DNA of 64,000 bases from Muricea muricata (Eukaryota > Cnidaria > Anthozoa > Malacalcyonacea > Plexauridae): positions 28,119,282 to 28,183,281 of the forward strand of contig OY979718.1 in the NCBI GenBank assembly GCA_963855995.1, in the 5' to 3' direction. This document shows positions 57,473-64,000 of the stretch, piece after piece. The notes under the pieces were generated by a model. It did not search any database. It had not been told where the DNA came from and worked only from the letters and a program-made list of their open reading frames with translations. The translations under genes were made by a program, and so were the position numbers. Position 1 is the first letter of the stretch, and each line of letters starts with the position of its first letter.

Positions 57473-58556
57473 GTAAGTTTTTTACAGTCTACTCTGTTGT
57501 GACGTCATAAAATAATAACGGTGTACTCCAATACTCAGAAACTGTAAGGATGCTAGAAAAATTTAGTAACCTATATCACAATTACCTCAAAGGATTTATC
57601 GATAATTCAAAAAAAGAATGCGTACTAAACGATTATTGACCGAGCGTGAGGTCTGTAGTGTGAAATGCTACGCAAATTTAAATCATTATCATTATTCATT
57701 TCTTGAGAAATTAATTCCTTATACGGTCTATAAACACAGAAAAAATTGCATTTATCTGACAAAAAGTCCGGCTGGCTTCGCCACTGAGCTTCACACCTGT
57801 AACTCATGATATCAGTTTCTGAACAAAAACAAAAATCGGCTGAAAACAATTAAATATACTTGTAGTTATAGATTAATTACGCTAGTGAAAGATATACGCG
57901 TCATACCACTGTAACCCATGCACAATATCTAGCTCTATTGTCAGATTAGTGCATGCCTATATGCATACATGGCTATTACGCAGAATTTGTAAACAAGTTA
58001 AAGCTTATCCGTCTATATTACAAATATGTGCATGTCGTAGGAGAAAATCTTACATTTGAGGTTTTTATTTAGGTGAATTGATTTATATTTCTTTGTTTTC
58101 TCAAAAGTCGCATGATGACGCTACCTGGCGTTTTCAACATTTAAAAACTCATTAGACTATTCGAGGAGATCCGATTTGCAGATTTTGACAGATTTTAAAA
58201 TCTCTTGTCATTCTAAATATTCTACCTTTAACTTGGCTCATTGTTCACAACGGGGTACGTTATTCAGTTCTGATTTTTATATCAACTAGCGCGTGGCGAT
58301 TTCAAGTTGCAACGCTGCCAAAGGGACTCAAGTAAGCACGCATCAATACAACAAAAAGTAGTTTTTTAAAGAGATCATTATACTTGATACGTAAGAATCA
58401 TATAGTCTGACTGAGCACACATTCCAAACCCCGTAAAATGCGTTTATGATCAATATTGCGAAATATAAAATATGGTATAAAATATGGTGTAATGTGGTCC
58501 AGCATTTAGAACTAATAATTATGCCCTCCTTATGCCGGAAATAGTGCTTATGATGT
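57473..58556. other. Intergenic stretch, nothing recognised
   Basis: No convincing exon, repeat boundary or RNA gene. A 'caaatttaaatcattatcattattcatttcttgagaaattaatt' phrase near 57675 resembles the interior of the hAT MITE at 38890 and may be a decayed copy without termini. Confidence 0.4.
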
Positions 58557-58605
58557 GTCAATATACCGACGCTGACAGCCGCGATTGTTTTAATTATTGA
58601 TACTC
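58557..58605. repeat. Short long-range inverted repeat, right member
   Basis: Partner of 55170-55215, inverted; about 45 bases with a handful of differences, centred on 'ccgacgctgacagc'. Confidence 0.55.
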
Positions 58606-59059
58606 GTAGCGCTGTTCACTCTTAACATATTTTCATTAAGTCATTTTAAACTGATTAAATTACTGATTTCGCTTTAGCGGCGCTTCCCTTTAGAGTTATA
58701 AGATACATTTAAAAATTGCACTGGACTATAGTACATCTAAGAATAAAGAATTTCTATTCCTGAATATCCTATCACGGTCATTATATAATTATGGTCATTT
58801 TGATTTTAATTTGCAATATTTTATGTCTACATTATTTTCAGTGAATAATCTTCAACCCACAAGTTTCCCAGAGCTTCAATGATGATCAGTTAGAATGAAT
58901 ATTACGTGGTAAACCTTTGTAAGATTTCGTGTTTCATTTTGAGTGGATCCTTGTAAAGCGTTTTGGTAAATCTCTAGCCCCGAGTCATGTAGTGCTCGTG
59001 TACGCATGGCGGAAAATATATATTGTCAGTGTAAAATGAGTCCTAAAAAATAGGACCGC

Positions 59060-59270
59060 CGCGAATTAGAAAATAAATCCGAAAGCGTAAAAACACTTAC
59101 CCCTGGAGGTTTTTTTCGTCTATTTCTGGTGAAAGTGACGCAGGCCATATGACCCGTCTGTTGACACCTGAAGCTTATCGCCAACATTGTGCAAATAACA
59201 AACTGAGTAGTCGACACTTTCACACTACCAGTCACGCAATGCTGTATGACTGTTGGTGGTTTGGCCTTTA
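59060..59270. repeat. Long-range inverted repeat, right member
   Basis: Partner of 53085-53310 in opposite orientation. It shares 'gtaaaaacactta', 'ttctggtgaaag', 'cgtctgttgacacctga', 'cattgtgcaaata', 'gtcacgcaatgct' and 'ctgttggtgg'. No open frame is conserved between the copies. Confidence 0.7.
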
Positions 59271-60229
59271 AAAAATAGAATAGGCAGACGCTAGCATGAA
59301 TTTCTCTGTATATTTTGCCATACATTAGTGTTTTTGGAAGAAAAAAAAATCCCCGAAAGCTTGGTCGTGTTCAAATATTATTTTCCATTGTAAAATATTG
59401 CTAATTTAGCTAGCTCTCAAAGTATAAACATATACCTGAGTAATTTTATGAGTAAATTAATTGTTGTAAAATAAATACCCGCCTGCATGGTGCTGAAGGT
59501 GCTCTAACAAAGATACGAACATAATTTTCGACCGTGCTGGTGAACTTGTTTTTCTACGAAGGTGAAAGATACCGTTCATCAATCAATCAGTGAATTAAAT
59601 GTATGGCTTTTTTTTAGAAAAATGCACAGCTTTTTTACTCAAAAGAATGAGTGTGTGTGCAATTGAATGAATTTGTGTTCAATTTTATTAATCGTCAAGC
59701 GAAATGAGTTTAAACTGAAGTGGCTCGATCCGCATTTAAACTAATAATTACTACATACATATTAGACTTTTCCTTCAGGGGGACTCCCAAATATTTTCCA
59801 ATATAAATATTGTAATCTAATCTAAAAGATGTCCCCAAAAATAACCAGCCTATTATATTTTAAATGTCCGTTGTGATTTCCGAGAAAAAGAAGGAGAAAT
59901 GAACAATCCTTAGAATTCATTTTTTCATGCAGCAGACTTGTAATGAGCGACGTATATATCTGCACCTGAGCGAGCTTAGCCCCTCGGATAATCTCTAATT
60001 TCGTGTGGCTCGTTTATATACGCCATTTCCTGTTTTTGTTCTCATGACAAATCTTTAAGAGCAAGATGAACACAGACATTCATAAACGCATAAAATGGCG
60101 GAAATCCCCGCTCGTGTTAAGGCCCACATGCAACTTTACATTGACTAGATCCAACAAAATGGATCGCGGTTATGGATTGCGTTACCGGGTGCATGTTCTA
60201 TCTTGACAGACTCACATGGCGCTATGTCT
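59271..60229. other. Intergenic stretch, nothing recognised
   Basis: AT-rich; no supportable feature. Confidence 0.4.
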
Positions 60230-60520
60230 CTTTCTTAAATTTCCTACCAGAAAGTAGCAGCAACCCTCTTGTCCGGCGTGAATGATGCAAAAGTCTATGC
60301 TGATCTTCCTGACTATAACAGTCCGTCCGTAATTAGCTACTGCAGAGATGACCTGCTCCTCTTGACTTAGCATAACACTTTGTCTTTGCATGGGGCTGAA
60401 TTAACTGATGGGCACGAATCCAAGCTGGAAAACCCGCAAAAAAGCATTGAAAAGTACTGTTATCTTGTAAAGGAACTAAAAGATAATTATAGATCAGTTA
60501 TTTTTGTCATATATCTATGA
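60230..60520 (+). pseudogene. C-terminal end of another non-LTR retrotransposon
   Basis: The plus strand reads ATLLSGVNDAKVYADLPDYN, SPSVISYCRDDLLLLT, a stop, NTLSLHGAELTDGHESKLEN, then KSIEKYCYLVKELKDNYRSV and a stop near 60518. The 'VYADLP...SP..I....PD.LL......LYI.ELT.G.E.NL......K..KY..L...L...Y..V' pattern ends the ORF of a group of LINEs. It is a different lineage from the CR1/L2-like copies. One in-frame stop and the missing upstream part mark it as dead. Confidence 0.7.
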
Positions 60521-60682
60521 GTTGTTTATTTTTGCTGATGAAAGTATATCCTTACTATCTATGTTTGATAAGCTATATAGGTTTCGACAAAAAGGAGCAA
60601 GATTTCTGTGCAAAACGTATCACGACAATCGCAATCTGAACAATTTATTAATATATGTAAAGTAGTACGGAATGGAAAAACT

Positions 60683-60745
60683 CTGACCTTTAATATTTTT
60701 TCATTCTGATCTTTAATATTTACTCTGATCTTTAATATTATTTTC
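60683..60745 (+). repeat. Short tandem repeat in the LINE 3' tail
   Basis: About three copies of a 16-25-base phrase 'ctctgatctttaatatt', with T-rich variation between them, lie 165 bases after the LINE stop codon. Confidence 0.65.
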
Positions 60746-63602
60746 ATTATCTTATTAATATTTTTTTGTAAATATATATAGTCCTTTAAGCTGATTTTAC
60801 TATATTATAGTTATTGAGATTTATAACTGTATACATAACCTAAAAAATTCAATAAAGTTTTCATTATCATTATTACCTTGAACCTAAAATTCTATTTAAG
60901 TTATGTTCCCTGGGAATTCATTAATTTGTTTTCTGTTGGTCAAAGTGAGTGTCCTATAAAGTTAGTGGCTAACAGAAGTACCCTTGGGACAGCAAAATAT
61001 ATGGCCTTGTCATTTTAACATGTAATGTCGTTGGCACATTGCAATAATTGATTCTTTATACCTCTGTTTCTAGAAATATGAGATACTCTGTATTAATAAC
61101 GTGCTGGAGCGACAACCATTCAGTGAGAAAGTTATTTTAAAAACAATAAGTAAACTACTTCCTGCCATTTGCAACCATGTATGGTTCATTATTCTCTGTT
61201 CATTATTTTCTGCAACCGACTTCGTAACTGGCCTAGAGTAGTGTGTGGGTATCATTGGCATATTTCATTTTTCGCCCGCAATGGTTTCTAATCTGCGCTT
61301 GGGCGGCATAAAAAGAGTTGAACGGGTTGACATATGAAGGTATGATTCACCCATGCTAATCTGAAAATTCTCATTCTCTTGTCATATTGTCAACTCTTCT
61401 TTAGTTGTTGATAAAATGCTATTCGTCGCTATTACAACTATTTTCACATAGATATCGTGTACAACGTGGACGTCTGCAAATGCTTAGTCTTATCTCCATC
61501 CCGCAGAAACGACTTGTGAACTGCAATTCACTGAGACATACGTCAACAACAATAAAGTTCGATGCAGGGGAACGTAAATTGTTGTCTACGCCAATTATCG
61601 CCAAGATAAAAACAAAGCAAAATTAAATTGCTATATTACGGATTGGTGGCGAAGGAAAAACACTCTGCTGTGAATTCAATGAATGTAGTTTACCTAATAA
61701 AAGCTCATAAAGATTGATTCATATAACTATATCTAAACATGCATAATTGGCTGAGTCCTCCGTTTAATAAGAACTGTACAACTATAGCATTTCAAAAGTA
61801 CCAGACATTCACAAAGTTGCTATATTTAGATTCCTTTGGCATTATGCCGTGGGAAATCAGATTGACTGTGATCCTAAAATGTTTAATTCCAACCTTGAGT
61901 CTTAACTTTGTTAAACAGCTCTTTTTAGTACTTCTACGCCGCTAGCAATAACTATCACTCATTATCGCCGAGCAAATGTTGTAAATAACACATCCTTACG
62001 AGATTTATCGTGCAAGCTGTTTAACTTAGTTCGTGTGGCAATTCTGTTTACTTTTATCAGAGCCTATGGTCTTATCAAAGCTTAAGCTTTCGGCTGTCCT
62101 TCCAATTAGACGAGTAAGGCAGGAATTCACTGGGTTCACTCGCATGCTTTCGTTACGCCCATGTCACGGTATATTATAATACACACACGAAATACGATGA
62201 AGATATCGAGATGGATTCATGTGAAAAGCTTAACGCCATAACCACAGAAGTTCTGAATTCCCGAAACACAAATGCACGCAGACTTGTTTTCAATGTAATG
62301 CACAACGAATATAATGCGTATGGATACCCACTCGCGTATAATCAACATTTTCGCTCAAGGCAATAAAATATCACTGAAATGGCGCTAATTTTGCTAATTA
62401 ACCGCAATTCCTGACGAAAAGAAACATTAACCGCATTTTTTCCCTCAATCGCATACAGTAGCCTAAAATATACTCAATAAATTTAGATGTCAATATCTAT
62501 TCGCAATGTCGGGAAATATAATCGGAAATATGTAGTGCGATATAGGTCGTGCATTTTTCAATTTGCACGATATAATTGTGTCTGTCAAATTAACAGTCGT
62601 CTGTAATCCATAAAGAAACAGCTGTAAACTACTTAATAGTCATTGATGAAAACTGCTATATCTGATAAGCCACAATACCGACCAATTTCGGGTTGGCATG
62701 TTGGCATGATTTACCGTATTTGGTTTTACTAGACGGTTGGCTAAAAAGCGCCGAAAAACAGAACATCTTTAATTTATTTACTAATTGGAATGAAAAGAAA
62801 TGGACATGAACGCCCTTATGTACACACGCATGTAGATGCTGATTTGATAGGAACACCCCATGTTTACTGAACCATTCCTTTACGATCACTCGGAATCTCC
62901 CGCGGGTTGAAAAAGGCGCAAAAGCTGGTGCTAATAGCAGGTATCGCCTTTCGGACACGAAATCTGCAGCATCTTTTTGTTCGTATGACCACCCAGCTAT
63001 GCCAAGTATAAGTATTTAATTACTTTAAAATACCGTACAAGTGTCAGTGATATTAATAACGTTTTCTGGGGCATGCCAGCCAAAACTATCATTATATCAA
63101 TATGCAGAGTGGCAAGAATAAGACACGAATAATTCATATTCTATAACCCCGGTCTTGTGATTATAGGAAGGTTGCTTCACATAACAAGTACATAAAAGGT
63201 GTTAAAAGGAGCATAAGCAGGCGATTATTTGAAAAACAAATCAACGCGCGGGGCGTCCGCAAAATCTGCACCTGATAGAATTAAAATGTGAAGGTCAGGC
63301 GGGTCTGTGGAAATGGAATCTTTCAACGCTGGAGCATCATTTGAGCTTAACGATGACACAATTAGAAGGCAGAAGAAGTGCGCATACTAGAAATAAACCT
63401 CTTTTCACAGATATGTGAAACTATTGACAGACTTGAGTCTCAAGTGACAGCTAGCAAACATGCGATTATCAAATTAATTGCCAATTACACTTGTTGTTTG
63501 TCTACCACCTAAATGATTTACACGTTTAAGTGAATCGCTGTTAAATCACAACGTCCGACCGCGTACCAACGTCGGGAATCTGCGCGCATACTGTGAAACA
63601 AA
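60746..63602. other. Region upstream of the transcription-factor gene
   Basis: No exon or repeat is convincing. This 2.9-kb repeat-poor interval just before the gene at 63603 is the likeliest place for its promoter and control elements, which is inference from position and lack of transposons only. Confidence 0.35.
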
Positions 63603-64000
63603 ATGGACCCAATTTTGACTACCGAATCCGTAAGCTTGTCTGAAAAAGCAACGGCATTCTCCATCGACTCACTGATTTCTGCAGAGAAGGAGAAGGACAA
63701 AGGTTAGTGAATATTTATTTGTTTTTGTGAATGGTGTAATCCATTATAAACAATTTATCAAGCATTTGCGCAATTTATAAACAACAAGCTATTGAAGTTT
63801 GACTTAACCAAACGGTGCCATTCTTTATTCAATTCTCCCATTCGCGTTAATAATTCCTATTTTTTCTGAAGACGATAAAGAGCCTAGTAGTCCTTCAAAG
63901 CGAAGTATTGACTGTTCTGCCGACCACGACGTACAAGCAAAGCGACAGAAGTCACGGAGTCACGAAAACGATGAAAACGTTGGCGGTGAAGATACGTGTA
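63603..64000 (+). CDS. 5' exons of a probable eh1-motif transcription factor (T-box or homeobox type), runs off the edge
   Basis: Exon 1 is 63603-63702 (phase 1 end, donor GTTAGT) and exon 2 starts at 63872 after a T-rich tract and 'tgaag'. The frames join without a stop to the window edge, giving 76 residues so far. Residues 17-25 are ATAFSIDSL followed by IS; FSIDSLI fits the engrailed homology 1 (eh1) consensus used to bind Groucho/TLE corepressors. The rest is acidic, serine-rich and contains KRSIDCSADHDVQAKRQKSR, the unstructured lead expected before a DNA-binding domain. N-terminal '(A)F(S)(V/I)(D/E)(S/A)LI' motifs occur in Tbx15/18/22-type T-box and in Msx/Emx-type homeobox proteins. 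No DNA-binding domain lies inside the window, so the class is undecided. Confidence 0.6.

Overview
The window is animal nuclear DNA: AT-rich, intron-split, without operons, and crowded with transposon debris. Three features point to a metazoan: a complete four-exon ribosomal protein gene, a multi-exon type I membrane receptor with fibronectin III (FN3) folds, and the first two exons of a probable eh1-motif transcription factor. The debris is a mix of Ty3/gypsy, BEL/Pao, DIRS/tyrosine-recombinase-like, CR1/L2-like LINE, Penelope-like, tRNA-SINE, hAT and mariner MITE, and giant foldback elements. That mix suggests a marine invertebrate, and I lean to a cnidarian. This is inference from family resemblance; no search was run.

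Layout. 1-5.1 kb: repeats (LINE 3' end, a 1.74-kb mariner-type foldback with a nested hAT MITE, two further repeat families). 5.59-8.87 kb: rpl31, plus strand, 4 exons, 123 codons. 9.7-10.6 kb: small inverted repeats and a possible SINE. 11.228-18.416 kb: a giant foldback element, two near-identical arms of about 3.6 kb built from alternating ~194/181-bp units, almost no spacer, flanked by a perfect 9-bp duplication. 18.6-21.2 kb: DDE-transposase-like, Penelope-like (with a hammerhead-type core) and LINE remnants. 22.11-40.38 kb: a nine-exon receptor gene, plus strand, assembled here from exons whose phases all agree and give 484 codons. Its introns hold BEL/Pao, SINE, DIRS-like and many foldback MITE insertions. 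41.2-48 kb: a Ty3/gypsy remnant, a second hammerhead-type core, MITEs and LINE fragments. 48-63.6 kb: gene-poor, with MITEs, a tRNA-derived SINE, a LINE end, two long-range inverted repeats and two weak candidate micro-exons. 63.603 kb to the edge: first exons of a probable transcription factor with an FSIDSLI repressor motif.

The three genes show no functional link; they are neighbours in a repeat-rich stretch. The most notable items are the 7.2-kb foldback, a 103-bp perfect palindrome with its own 9-bp duplication, nested insertions with a paralogous empty site, and a receptor whose domain order, exon phases and degenerate WSXWS-like motif suggest a divergent class I (gp130/Domeless-type) cytokine receptor.
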